Positions 52,645-64,000 of a stretch of DNA of 64,000 nucleotides are shown here, one piece after another. The stretch is from Ascarosepion bandense (taxonomy: Eukaryota > Mollusca > Cephalopoda > Sepiida > Sepiidae): assembly GCA_037127315.1 (NCBI GenBank), contig JBBBDQ010001278.1, positions 1,101,001 to 1,165,000 of the forward strand, written 5' to 3'. The first letter of the stretch is position 1, and every line of letters begins with the position of its first letter. The notes under the pieces were generated by a model, which was not told where the DNA came from, ran no database searches, and saw nothing but the letters and a program-made list of their open reading frames with translations. A program made the translations under genes and the position numbers.

Positions 52645-55600
52645 GGCTTGTTTTGTGCGAATGCTGAAGCCTCGAGGCTTAAATGACACCTAGTCCTGTT
52701 TTGTGCAAATGCTGCAGCCACGACGCTTAAATGAGGCCTACTCCTGTTTTGTGCGAATGCTGCAACCTCGACGCTTAAATGAGGCCTAGTCCTGTTTTGT
52801 GCAAATGCTGCAGTCTCGACGCTTAAATGAGGCCTAGTCCTGTTTTGTGCAAATGCTGCAGTCTCGACGCTTAAATGAGGCCTAGTCCTGTTTTGTGCGA
52901 ATGTGGCAGTCTCGACGATTAACTGAGGCCTAGTCCTATTTTGTGCGAATGCTGAAGCCTCGACGCTTAAATGAGGCCTAGTCCTGTTTTGTGCGAATGC
53001 TGCAGCCTCGACGCTTAAATGAGGCCTAGTCCTGTTTTGTGCGAATGCTGCAGCCTCGACGCTTAAATGAGGCCTAGTCCTGTTTTGTGCAAATGCTGCA
53101 GCCTCGATGCTTAAATGAGGCCTAGTCCTGTTTTGTGCGAATGCTGCAGCCTCGACGCTTAAATGAGGCCTAGTCCTGTTTTGTGCGAATGCTGCAGCCA
53201 CGACGCTTAAATGAGGCCTAGTCCTGTTTTGTGCGAATGCTGCAGCCTCGACGCTTAAATGAGGCCTAGTCCTGTTTTGTGCAAATGCTGCAGTCTCGAT
53301 GCTTAAATGAGGCCTAATTCTGTTTTGTGCGAATGCTGCAGCCTCGATGCTTAAATGAGGCCTAGTCCTGTTTTGTGCGAATGCTGCAGCCTCGACGCTT
53401 AAATGAGGCCTAGTCCTGTTTTGTGCGAATGCTGCAGCCTCGACGCTTAAATGAGGCCTAGTCCTGTTTTGTGCAAATGCTGCAGTCTCGACGCTTAAAT
53501 GAGGCCTAGTCCTGTTTTGTGCAAATGCTGCAGCATCGACGCTTAAATGAGGCCTAGTCCTCTTTTGTGCAAATGCTGCAGCATCGACGCTTAAATGAAG
53601 CCTAGTCCTGTTTTGTGCGAATGCTGCAGCCTCGACGCTTAAATGAGGCCTAGTCCTGTTTTGTGCGAATGCTGCAGCCTCGACGCTTAAGTGAGGCCTA
53701 GTCCTGTTTTGTGCGAATGCTGCAGCCACGACGCTTAAATGAGGCCTAGTCCTGTTTTGTGCAAATGCTGCAGCCTCGACACTTAAATATGGCCTAGTCC
53801 TGTTTTGTGCGAATGCTGCAGCCTCGACGCTTAAATGAGGCCTAGTCCTGTTTTGTGCAAATGCTGCAGCCTCGATGCTTAAATGAGGCCTAGTCCTGTT
53901 TTGTGCGAATGCTGCAGCCTCGACGCTTAAATGAGGCCTAGTCCTGTTTTGTGCAAATGCAGCAGCCTCGATGCTTAAATGAGGCCTAGTCCTGTTTTGT
54001 GCGAATGCTGCAGCCTCGACGCTTAAATGAGGCCTAGTCTTGTTTTGTGCGAATGCTGCAGCCTCGATGCGTAAATGAGGCCTAGTCCTGTTTTGTGCGA
54101 ATGCTGCAGCCTCGGCGCTTAAATGAGGCCTAGTCCTGTTTTGTGCAAATGCTGCAGCCTCAACGCTTAAATGAGGCCTAGTCCTGTTTTGTGCAAATGC
54201 TGCAGCCTCGACGCTTAAATGAGGCCTAGTCCTGTTTTGTGGAAATGCTGCAGCCTCGACGCTTAAATGAGGCCTAGTCCTGTTTCGTGCAAATGCTGCA
54301 GCATCGACGCTTAAATGAAGCCTAGTCGTGTTTTGTGCGAATGCTGCAGCCTCGACGCTTAAATGAGGCCTAGTCCTGTTTGTGCGAATGCTGCAGCCTT
54401 ACGCTTAAATGAGGCCTAGTCCTGTTTTGTGCGAATGCTGCAGCCTCGGCGCTTAAATGAGGCCTAGTCCTGTTTTGTGCGAATGCTGCAGTCTCGACGC
54501 TTAAATGAGGCCTAGTCCTGTTTTGTGCGAATGCTGCAGTCTCGACGCTTAAATGAGGCCTACTACTGTTTTGAGCAAATGCTGCAGCCTCGATACTTAA
54601 ATGAGGCCTAGTCCTGTTTTGTGCAAATGCTGCAGCCTCGAAGCTTAAATGAGGCCTAGTCCTGTTTTGTGCGAATGCTGAAGCCTCGACGCTTAAATGA
54701 GTCCTAGTCCTGTTTTGTGCGAATGCTGCAGCCTCGGCGCTTAAATGAGGCCTAGTCCTGTTTTGTGCAAATGCTGCAGCCTCGACGCTTAAATGAGGCC
54801 TAGTCCTGTTTTGTGCGAATGCTGCAGTCTCGGCGCTTAAATGAGGCCTAGTCTTGTTTTGTGCAAATGCTGCAGTCTCGACGCTTAAATGAGGCCTAGT
54901 CCTGTTTTGTGCAAATGCTGCAGTCTCGACGCTTAAATGAGGCCTAGTCCTGTTTTGTGCAAATGCTGCAGCCTCGACGCTTAAATGAGGCCTAGTCCTG
55001 TTTTGTGCGAATGCTGCAGTCTCGGCGCTTAAATGAGGCCTAGTCTTGTTTTGTGCAAATGCTGCAGTCTCGACGCTTAAATGAGGCCTAGTCCTGTTTT
55101 GTGCAAATGCTGCAGCCTCGACGCTTAAATGAGGCCTAGTCCTGTTTTGTGCAAATGCTGCAGCCTCGAAGCTTAAATGAGGCCTAGTCCTGTTTTGTGC
55201 GAATGCTGAAGCCTCGACGCTTAAATGAGTCCTAGTCCTGTTTTGTGCGAATGCTGCAGCCTCGGCGCTTAAATGAGGCCTAGTCCTGTTTTGTGCAAAT
55301 GCTGCAGCCTCGACGCTTAAATGAGGCCTAGTCCTGTTTTGTGCGAATGCTGCAGTCTCGGCGCTTAAATGAGGCCTAGTCTTGTTTTGTGCAAATGCTG
55401 CAGTCTCGACGCTTAAATGAGGCCTATTCCTGTTTTGTGCAAATGCTGCAGCCTCGACGCTTAAATGAGGCCTAGTCCTGTTTTGTGCAAATGCTGCAGT
55501 CTCGACGCTTAAATGTGGCCTATTCCTGTTTTGTGCGAATGCTGCAGTCTCGACGCTTAAATGAGGCCTAGTCCTGTTTTGTGCAAATGATGCAGTCTCG

Positions 55601-58600
55601 ACGCTTAAATGTGGCCTAGTCCTGTTTTGTGCGAATGCTGCAGTCTCGACGCTTAAATGAGGCCTAGTCCTGTTTTGTGCAAATGCTGCAGCCTCGACGC
55701 TTAAATGAGACCTAGTCCTGTTTTGTGCAAATGCCGCAGCCTCGATGCTTAAATGAGGCCTAGTCCTGTTTTGTGCGAATGCTGCAGTCTCGACGCTTAA
55801 ATGAGGCCTAGTCCTGTTTTGTGCGAATGCTGCAGTCTCGACGCTTAAATGTGGCCTATTCCTGTTTTGTGCGAATGCTGCAGTCTCGACGCTTAAATGA
55901 GGCCTAGTCCTGTTTTGTGCAAATGCTGCAGTCTCGACGCTTAAATGAGGCCTAGTCCTGTTTTGTGCGAATGCTGCAGCCTCGATGCATAAATGAGGCC
56001 TAGTCCTGTTTTGTGCGAATGCTGCAGCCTCGACACTTAAATGAGACCCAGTCCTGTTTTGTGCGAATGCTGCAGCCTCGGCGCTTAAATGAGGCCTAGT
56101 CCTGTTTTGTGCAAATGCTGCAGCCTCAACGCTCAAATGAGGCCTAGTCCTGTTTTGTGCAAATACTGCAGCCTCGACGCTTAAATGAGGCCTAGTCCTG
56201 TTTTGTGCAAATGCTGCAGCATCGACGCTTAAATGAGGCCTAGTCCTGTTTTGTGCAAATGCTGCAGCCTCGACGCTTAAATGAAGCCTAGTCCTGTTTT
56301 GTGCGAATGCTGCAGCCTCGACGCTTAAATGAGGCCTAGTCCTGTTTTGTGCGAATGCTGCAGCCTCGACGCTTAAATGAGGCCTAGTCCTGTTTTGTGC
56401 GAATGCTGAAGCCTCGACGCTTAAATGAGTCCTAGTCCTGTTTTGTGCGAATGCTGCAGCCTCGGCGCTTAAATGAGGCCTAGTCCTGTTTTGTGCAAAT
56501 GCTGCAGCCTCGACGCTTAAATGAGGCCTAGTCCTGTGTTGTGCGAATGCTGCAGTCTCGGCGCTTAAATGAGGCCTAGTCTTGTTTTGTGCAAATGCTG
56601 CAGTCTCGACGCTTAAATGAGGCCTAGTCCTGTTTTGTGCAAATGCTGCAGCCTCGACGCTTAAATGAGGCCTAGTCCTGTTTTGTGCAAATGCTGCAGT
56701 CTCGACGCTTAAATGTGGCCTATTCCTGTTTTGTGCGAATGCTGCAGTCTCAACGCTTAAATGAGGCCTAGTCCTGTTTTGTGCAAATGCTGCAGTCTCG
56801 ACGCTTAAATGTGGCCTAGTCCTGATTTGTGCGAATGCTGCAGTCTCGACGATTAAATGAGGCCTAGTCCTGTTTTGTGCAAATGCTGCAGCCTCGACGC
56901 TTAAATGAGGCCTAGTCCTGTTTTGTGCAAATGCCGCAGCCTCGATGCTTAAATGAGGCCTAGTCCTGTTTTGTGCGAATGCTGCAGTCTCGATGCATAA
57001 ATGAGGCCTAGTCCTGTTTTGTGCGAATGCTGCAGTCTCGACGCTTAAATGTGGCCTATTCCTGTTTTGTGCGAATGCTGCAGTCTCGACGCTTAAATGA
57101 GGCCTAGTCCTGTTTTGTGCAAATGCTGCAGTCTCGACGCTTAAATGAGGCCTAGTCCTGTTTTGTGCGAATGCTGCAGCCTCGACGCTTAAATGAGGCC
57201 TAGTCCTGTTTTCTGCGAATGCTGCAGCCTCGACGTTTAAATGAGGCCTAGTCCTGTTTTGTGCGAATGCTGCAGTCTCGACGCTTAGATGAGGCCTAGT
57301 CCTGTTTTGTGCAAATGCTGCAGCCTCGACACTTAAATGAGGCCTACTCCTGTTTTGTGCAAATGCTGCAGCCTCGACGTTTAAATGAGGCCTAGTCCTG
57401 TTTTGTGCAAATGCTGCAGCCTCGACGCTTAAATGAGGCCTAGTCTTGTTTTGTGCAAATGCTGCAGTCTCGACGCTTAAACGAGGCTTAGTTCTGTTTT
57501 GTGCAAATGCTGAAGCCTCGACGCTTAAATGAGGCCTAGTCCTGTTTTGTGCAAATGCTGCAGTCTCGACGCTTAAATAAGGCCTACTCCTGTTTTGTGC
57601 GAATGCTGCAGCATCGACGCTTAAATGAGGCCAATCCTGTTTTGTGCAAATGCTGCAGCCTCGACGCTTAAATGAGTCCTAGTCCTGTTTTGTGCGAATG
57701 CTGCAGCCTCGGCGCTTAAATGAGGCCTAGTCCTGTTTTGTGCGAATGCTGCAGCCTCGACGCTTAAATGAGGCCTAGTCCTGTTTTGTGCGAATGCTGC
57801 AGTCTCGACGCTTAAATGAGGCCTAGTCCTGTTTTGTGCAAATGCTGCAGCCTCGACGCTTAAATGAGGCCTAGTCCTGTTTTGTGCAAATGCTGCAGCC
57901 TCGACGCTTAAATGAGGCCTAGTCGTGTTTTGTGCGAATGCTGCAGCCTCGGCGCTTAAATGAGGCCTAGTCCTGTTTTGTGCAAATGCTGCAGCCTCGA
58001 CGTTTAAATGGGGCCTAGTCCTGTTTTGTGCGAATGCTGCAGCCTCGACGTTTAAATGAGGCCTAGACCTGTTTTGTGCGAATGCTGCAGCCTCGATGCT
58101 TAAATGAGGCCTAGTCCTGTTTTGTGCGAATGCTGCAGCCTAGACGCTTAAATGAGGCCTAGTCTTGTTTTGTGCGAATGCTGCAGCCTCGATGCTTAAA
58201 TGAGGCCTAGTCCTGTTTTGTGCGAATGCTGCAGCCTCGACACTTAAATGAGACCCAGTCCTGTTTGTGCGAATGCTGCAGCCTCGGCGCTTAAATGAGG
58301 CCTAGTCCTGTTTTGTGCAAATGCTGCAGCCTCGACGCTTAAATGAGGCCTAGTCCTGTTTTGTGCAAATGCTGCAGCCTCGACGCTTAAATGAGGCCTA
58401 GTCCTGATTTGTGCGAATGCTGCAGCCTTGACGTTTAAATGAGGCCTACTCCTGTTTTGTGCAAATGCTGCAGCCTCGACACTTAAATGAGGCCTAGTCC
58501 TGTTTTGTGCAAATGCTGCAGCCTCGACACTTAAATGAGGCCTAGTCCTGTTTTGTGCAAATGCTGCAGCCTCGACGCTTAAATGAGGCCTACTCCTGTT

Positions 58601-61600
58601 TTGTGCAAATGCTGCAGCCTCGACACTTAAATGAGGCCTAGTCCTGTTTTGTGCAAATGCTGCAGCCTCGACGCTTAAATGAGGCCTAGTCCTGTTTTGT
58701 GCAAATGCTGCAGCCTCGACGCTTAAATGAGGCCTAGTCCTGTTTTGTGCGAATGCTGCAGCCTCGACGCTTAAATGAGGCCTAGTCCTGTTTTGTGCGA
58801 ATGCTGCAGTCTCGACGTTTAAATGAGGCCTAGTCCTGTTTTGTGCGAATGCTGCAGTCTCGACGCTTAAATGAGGCCTAATCCTGTTTTGTGCAAATGC
58901 TGCAGCCTCGACGCTTAAATGAGTCCTAATCCTGTTTTGTGCGAATGCTGCAGCCTCGGCGTTTAAATGAGGCCTAGTCCTGTTTTGTGCAAATGCTGCA
59001 GCCTCGACGCTTAAATGAGGCCTAGTCCTGTTTTGTGCGAATGCTGCAGCCTCGACTTTTAAATGAGGCCTAGTCCTGTTTTGTGCGAATGCTGCAGTCT
59101 CGACGTTTAAATGAGGCCTAGTCCTGTTTTGTGCGAATGCTGCAGTCTCGACGTTTAAATGAGGCCTAGTCCTGTTTTGTGCGAATGCTGCAGTCTCGAT
59201 GCTTAAATGAGTCCTAGTCCTGTTTTGTGCGAATGCTGCAGTCTCGACGTTTAAATGAGGCCTAGTCCTGTTTTGTGCGAATGCTGCAGTCTCGACGATT
59301 AAATGAGGCCTAGTCCTGTTTTGTGCAAATGCTGCAGCCTCGACGCTTAAATGAGGCCTAGTCCTGTTTTGTGCAAATGCCGCAGCCTCGATGCTTAAAT
59401 GAGGCCTAGTCCTGTTTTGTGCGAATGCTGCAGTCTCGACGCTTAAATGAGGCCTAGTCCTGTTTTGTGCGAATGCTGCAGTCTCGACGCTTAAATGTGG
59501 CCTATTCCTGTTTTGTGCGAATGCTGCAGTCTCGACGCTTAAATGAGGCCTAGTCCTGTTTTGTGCAAATGCAGCAGTCTCGACGCTTAAATGAGGCCTA
59601 GTCCTGTTTTGTGCGAATGCTGCAGCCTCGACGCTTAAATGAGGCCTAGTCCTGTTTTCTGCGAATGCTGCAGCCTCGAGGTTTAAATGAGGCCTAGTCC
59701 TGTTTTGTGCGAATGCTGCAGTCTCGACGCTTAAATGAGGCCTAGTCCTGTTTTGTGCAAATGCTGCAGCCTCGACACTTAAATGAGGCCTAGTCCTGTT
59801 TTGTGCAAATGCTGCAGCCTCGACGTTTAAATGAGGCCTAGTCCTGTTTTGTGCAAATGCTGCAGCCTCGACGCTTAAATGAGGCCTAGTCTTGTTTTGT
59901 GCAAATGCTGCAGTCTCGAAGCTTAAATGAGGCCTAGTTCTGTTTTGTGCAAATGCTGAAGCCTCGACGCTTAAATGAGGCCTAGTCCTGTTTTGTGCAA
60001 ATGCTGCAGTCTCGACGCTTAAATAAGGCCTACTCCTGTTTTGTGCGAATGCTGCAGCATCGACGCTTAAATGAGGCCTAGTCCTGTTTTGTGCAAATGC
60101 TGCAGCCTCGACGCTTAAATGAGTCCTAGTCCTGTTTTGTGCGAATGCTGCAGCCTCGGCGCTTAAATGAGGCCTAGTCCTGTTTTGTGCGAATGCTGCA
60201 GCCTCGACGCTTAAATGAGGCCTAGTCCTGTTTTGTGCGAATGCTGCAGTCTCGACGCTTAAATGAGGCCTAGTCCTGTTTTGTGCAAATGCTGCAGCCT
60301 CGACGCTTAAATGAGGCCTTGTCCTGTTTTGTGCAAATGCTGCAGCCTCGACGCTTAAATGAGGCCTAGTCGTGTTTTGTGCGAATGCTGCAGCCTCGGC
60401 GCTTAAATGAGGCCTAGTCCTGTTTTGTGCAAATGCTGCAGCCTCGACGTTTAAATGAGGCCTAGTCCTGTTTTGTGCGAATGCTGCAGCCTAGACGCTT
60501 AAATGAGGCCTAGTCTTGTTTTGTGCGAATGCTGCAGCCTCGATGCTTAAATGAGGCCTAGTCCTGTTTTGTGCGAATGCTGCAGCCTCGACACTTAAAT
60601 GAGACCCAGTCCTGTTTTGTGCGAATGCTGCAGCCTCGGCGCTTAAATGAGGCCTAGTCCTGTTTTGTGCAAATGCTGCAGCCTCGACGCTTAAATGAGG
60701 CCTAGTCCTGTTTTGTGCAAATGCTGCAGCCTCGACGCTTAAATGAGGCCTAGTCCTGTTTTGTGCGAATGCTGCAGCCTTGACGTTTAAATGAGGCCTA
60801 CTCCTGGTTTGTGCAAATGCTGCAGCCTCGACACTTAAATGAGGCCTAGTCCTGTTTTGTGCAAATGCTGCAGCCTCGACACTTAAATGAGGCCTAGTCC
60901 TGTTTTGTGCAAATGCTGCAGCCTCGACGCTTAAATGAGGCCTACTCCTGTTTTGTGCAAATGCTGCAGCCTCGACACTTAAATGAGGCCTAGTCCTGTT
61001 TTGTGCAAATGCAGCAGCCTTGACGCTTAAATGATGCCTAGTCTTGTTTTGTGCAAATGCTGCAGCCTCGACGCTTAAATGAGGCCTAGTCCTGTTTTGT
61101 GCGAATGCTGCAGCCTCGGCGCTTAAATGAGGCCTAGTCCTGTTTTGTGCGAATGCTGCAGTCTCGACGCTTAAATGAGTCCTAATCCTGTTTTGTGCGA
61201 ATGCTGCAGCCTCGGCGCTTAAATGAGGCCTAGTCCTGTTTTGTGCAAATGCTGCAGCCTCGACGCTTAAATGAGGCCTAGTCCTGTTTTGTGCGAATGC
61301 TGCAGCCTCGACTTTTAAATGAGGCCTAGTCCTGTTTTGTGCGAATGCTGCAGTCTCGACGTTTAAATGAGGCCTAGTCCTGTTTTGTGCGAATGCTGCA
61401 GTCTCGACGCTTAAATGAGGCCTACTCCTGTTTTGTGCGAATGCTGCAGCCTCGGCGCTTAAATGAGGCCTAGTCCTGTTTTGTGCAAATGCTGCAGCCT
61501 CGACGCTTAAATGAGGCCTAGTCCTGTTTTGTGCGAATGCTGCAGCCTCGACGTTTAAATGAGGCCTAGTCCTGTTTTGTGCGAATGCTGCAGTCTCGAC

Positions 61601-64000
61601 GTTTAAATGAGGCCTAGTCCTGTTTTGTGCGAATGCTGCAGTCTCGACGCTTAAATGAGGCCTACTCCGGTTTTGTGCAAATGCAGCAGCCTCGACGCTT
61701 AAATGAGTCCTAGTCCTGTTTTGTGCGAATGCTGCAGTCTCGGCGCTTACATGAGGCCTAGTCCTGTTTTGTGCAAATGCTGCAGCCTCGACGCTTAAAT
61801 GAGGCCTAGTCCTGTTTTGTGCGAATGCTGCAGCCTCGGCGCTTAAATGAGGCCTAGTCTTGTTTTGTGCAAATGCTGCAGCTTCGATGCTTAAATGAGG
61901 CCTAGTCCTATTTTCTGCGAATGCTGCAGTCTCGACGCTTAAATGAGGCCTAGTCCTGTTTTGTGCAAATGCTGCAGCCTCGACGCTTAAATGAGGCCTA
62001 ATCCTGTTTTTGCGAATGCTGCAGCCTCGACGCTTAAATGAGTCCTGGTCTTGTTTTCTGCGAATGCTGCAGCCTCGACGTTTAAATGAGGCCTAGCCCT
62101 GTTTTGTGCGAATGCTGCAGTCTCGACGCTTAAATGAGGCCTACTCCTGTTTTGTGCAAATGCTGCAGCCTCGACGCTTAAATGAGTCCTAGTCCTGTTT
62201 TGTGCGAATGCTGCAGTCTCGACGCTTAAATGAGGCCTAGTCCTGTTTTGTGCGAATGCTGCAGCCTCGACGCTTAAATGTGGCCTATTCCTGTTTTGTG
62301 CGAATGCTGCAGTCTCGACGCTTAAATGAGGCCTAGTCCTGTTTTGTGCAAATGCTGCAGTCTCGACGCTTAAATGAGGCCTATTCCTGTTTTGTGCGAA
62401 TGCTGCAGCCTCTACGCTTAAATGAGGCCTAGTCCTGTTTTGTGCGAATGCTGCAGCCTCGGCGCTTAAATGAGGCCTAATCCTGTTTTGTGAAAATGCT
62501 GCAGCCTCGAGGCTTAAATGAGGCCTAGTCCTGTTTTGTGCGAAAGCTGCAGTCTCGACGCTTAAATGAGGCCTAGTCCTGTTTTGTGCAAATGCTGCAG
62601 CCTCGACGCTTAAATGAGGCCTTGTCCTGTTTTGTGCAAATGCTGCAGCCTCGACGCTTAAATGAGGCCTAGTCGTGTTTTGTGCGAATGCTGCAGCCTC
62701 GGCGCTTAAATGAGGCCTAGTCCTGTTTTGTGCAAATGCTGCAGCCTCGACGTTTAAATGAGGCCTAGTCCTGTTTTGTGCGAATGCTGCAGCCTAGACG
62801 CTTAAATGAGGCCTAGTCTTGTTTTGTGCGAATGCTGCAGCCTCGATGCTTAAATGAGGCCTAGTCCTGTTTTGTGCGAATGCTGCAGCCTCGACACTTA
62901 AATGAGACCCAGTCCTGTTTTGTGCGAATGCTGCAGCCTCGGCGCTTAAATGAGGCCTAGTCCTGTTTTGTGCAAATGCTGCAGCCTCGACGCTTAAATG
63001 AGGCCTAGTCCTGTTTTGTGCAAATGCTGCAGCCTCGACGCTTAAATGAGGCCTAGTCCTGTTTTGTGCGAATGCTGCAGCCTTGACGTTTAAATGAGGC
63101 CTACTCCTGGTTTGTGCAAATGCTGCAGCCTCGACACTTAAATGAGGCCTAGTCCTGTTTTGTGCAAATGCTGCAGCCTCGACACTTAAATGAGGCCTAG
63201 TCCTGTTTTGTGCAAATGCTGCAGCCTCGACGCTTAAATGAGGCCTACTCCTGTTTTGTGCAAATGCTGCAGCCTCGACACTTAAATGAGGCCTAGTCCT
63301 GTTTTGTGCAAATGCAGCAGCCTTGACGCTTAAATGATGCCTAGTCTTGTTTTGTGCAAATGCTGCAGCCTCGACGCTTAAATGAGGCCTAGTCCTGTTT
63401 TGTGCGAATGCTGCAGCCTCGGCGCTTAAATGAGGCCTAGTCCTGTTTTGTGCGAATGCTGCAGTCTCGACGCTTAAATGAGTCCTAATCCTGTTTTGTG
63501 CGAATGCTGCAGCCTCGGCGCTTAAATGAGGCCTAGTCCTGTTTTGTGCAAATGCTGCAGCCTCGACGCTTAAATGAGGCCTAGTCCTGTTTTGTGCGAA
63601 TGCTGCAGCCTCGACTTTTAAATGAGGCCTAGTCCTGTTTTGTGCGAATGCTGCAGTCTCGACGTTTAAATGAGGCCTAGTCCTGTTTTGTGCGAATGCT
63701 GCAGTCTCGACGCTTAAATGAGGCCTACTCCTGTTTTGTGCGAATGCTGCAGCCTCGGCGCTTAAATGAGGCCTAGTCCTGTTTTGTGCAAATGCTGCAG
63801 CCTCGACGCTTAAATGAGGCCTAGTCCTGTTTTGTGCGAATGCTGCAGCCTCGACGTTTAAATGAGGCCTAGTCCTGTTTTGTGCGAATGCTGCAGTCTC
63901 GACGTTTAAATGAGGCCTAGTCCTGTTTTGTGCGAATGCTGCAGTCTCGACGCTTAAATGAGGCCTACTCCGGTTTTGTGCAAATGCAGCAGCCTCGACG
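52645..64000 (+). repeat. 48-bp satellite array, about 236 units, open at window edge
   Basis: The 48-bp unit reads 'cctagtcctgttttgtgcga' then 'atgctgcagcctcgacgctt' then 'aaatgagg'. Period is strict apart from a few indels (54,378 and 54,397; 57,632; 58,264; 62,008). It contains PstI-type CTGCAG and AGGCCT. Since 48 is divisible by 3, the minus strand stays open as a 16-residue repeat AAAFAQNRTRPHLSVE for over 1 kb (52,623-53,729 and 54,370-56,136). Common variants change residues freely (A/T, V/I/A, S/N), so I read it as non-coding satellite. Larger blocks repeat at 528, 1,200 and about 2,300 bp. Confidence 0.97.

Noticed and set aside
52623..56136. Long open frames (368 and 588 codons) as protein genes
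   Set aside because: They are translation of the 48-bp satellite; no non-repeat domain, no proper start, and amino-acid changes are frequent.

Overview
This window looks like non-coding, repeat-saturated DNA from a metazoan nuclear genome. It is AT-rich, full of (TA)n, (CA)n, (GA)n and (GAAA)n microsatellites, and built of decayed retrotransposons, tRNA-derived SINEs, Helitrons and several satellite arrays. I find no intact host gene, no rRNA gene, no convincing functional tRNA, no CRISPR and no prokaryotic operon. The mix (tRNA-type SINEs, two abundant non-LTR LINE families, Penelope-like remnants, short Helitrons with heavy TA microsatellites) suggests a mollusc, most likely a cephalopod. 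That placement is inference from recall, not from a search.

The family names used here are local. LINE-A is a Jockey/CR1-like non-LTR element with apurinic-type endonuclease and RT; its best copy is 44,577-48,030, and its 3' end reads like 'gccccctgcac..gtggc..cttgctcgggg..gat' plus an A-rich tail. LINE-B is an RTE-like element with RT and a C-terminal 'RRMLRISW' region, and a (GAA)n 3' tail. tSINE is a tRNA-headed SINE whose body carries a GAAA-loop hairpin. HP is a separate hairpin module with arms near GGGGGATCAGTTT / AAACTGATCCCCC. HEL is a non-autonomous Helitron.

Layout. 1-7.5 kb: tSINE, LINE-A and LINE-B fragments, one Helitron and a 156-bp tandem array. 7.7-11.7 kb: a Helitron, AT-rich unassigned DNA and diverged 150-bp repeats. 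11.7-15.5 kb: tSINE-derived tandem array, with an inverted switch followed by seven near-identical 308-bp units. 15.5-17.1 kb: a segment duplicated in tandem and again at 34.4-35.5 kb. 17.2-25.3 kb: tSINE arrays, SINEs, LINE-A and LINE-B composites, including a LINE-A copy with an internal inversion inserted in a tSINE. 25.3-32 kb: microsatellites, foldbacks, Penelope-like remnants and hammerhead-like motifs. 32.2-34.5 kb: 110-bp satellite with a 550-bp higher-order repeat. 35.5-44.5 kb: Helitrons, mini LINE-A elements, tRNA-like SINEs, a candidate solo LTR with a promoter-like core, and LINE-B/HP composites. 44.6-49.9 kb: the long LINE-A, a Tc1-like transposon with terminal repeats and a transposase remnant, a Helitron and a LINE-A/LINE-B chimera. 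50.4-52.3 kb: a polypurine GAAA-rich minisatellite. 52.6-64.0 kb: about 11.4 kb of a 48-bp satellite (about 236 units, still running at the window edge) with about 2.3-kb higher-order repeats.

The elements interact as parasites rather than as a pathway. The most striking pattern is modular: the HP hairpin head is joined at fixed junctions to the 3' tails of two unrelated LINEs, LINE-A itself has short head-plus-tail derivatives, and the tSINE (with a related hairpin) has expanded into a satellite.
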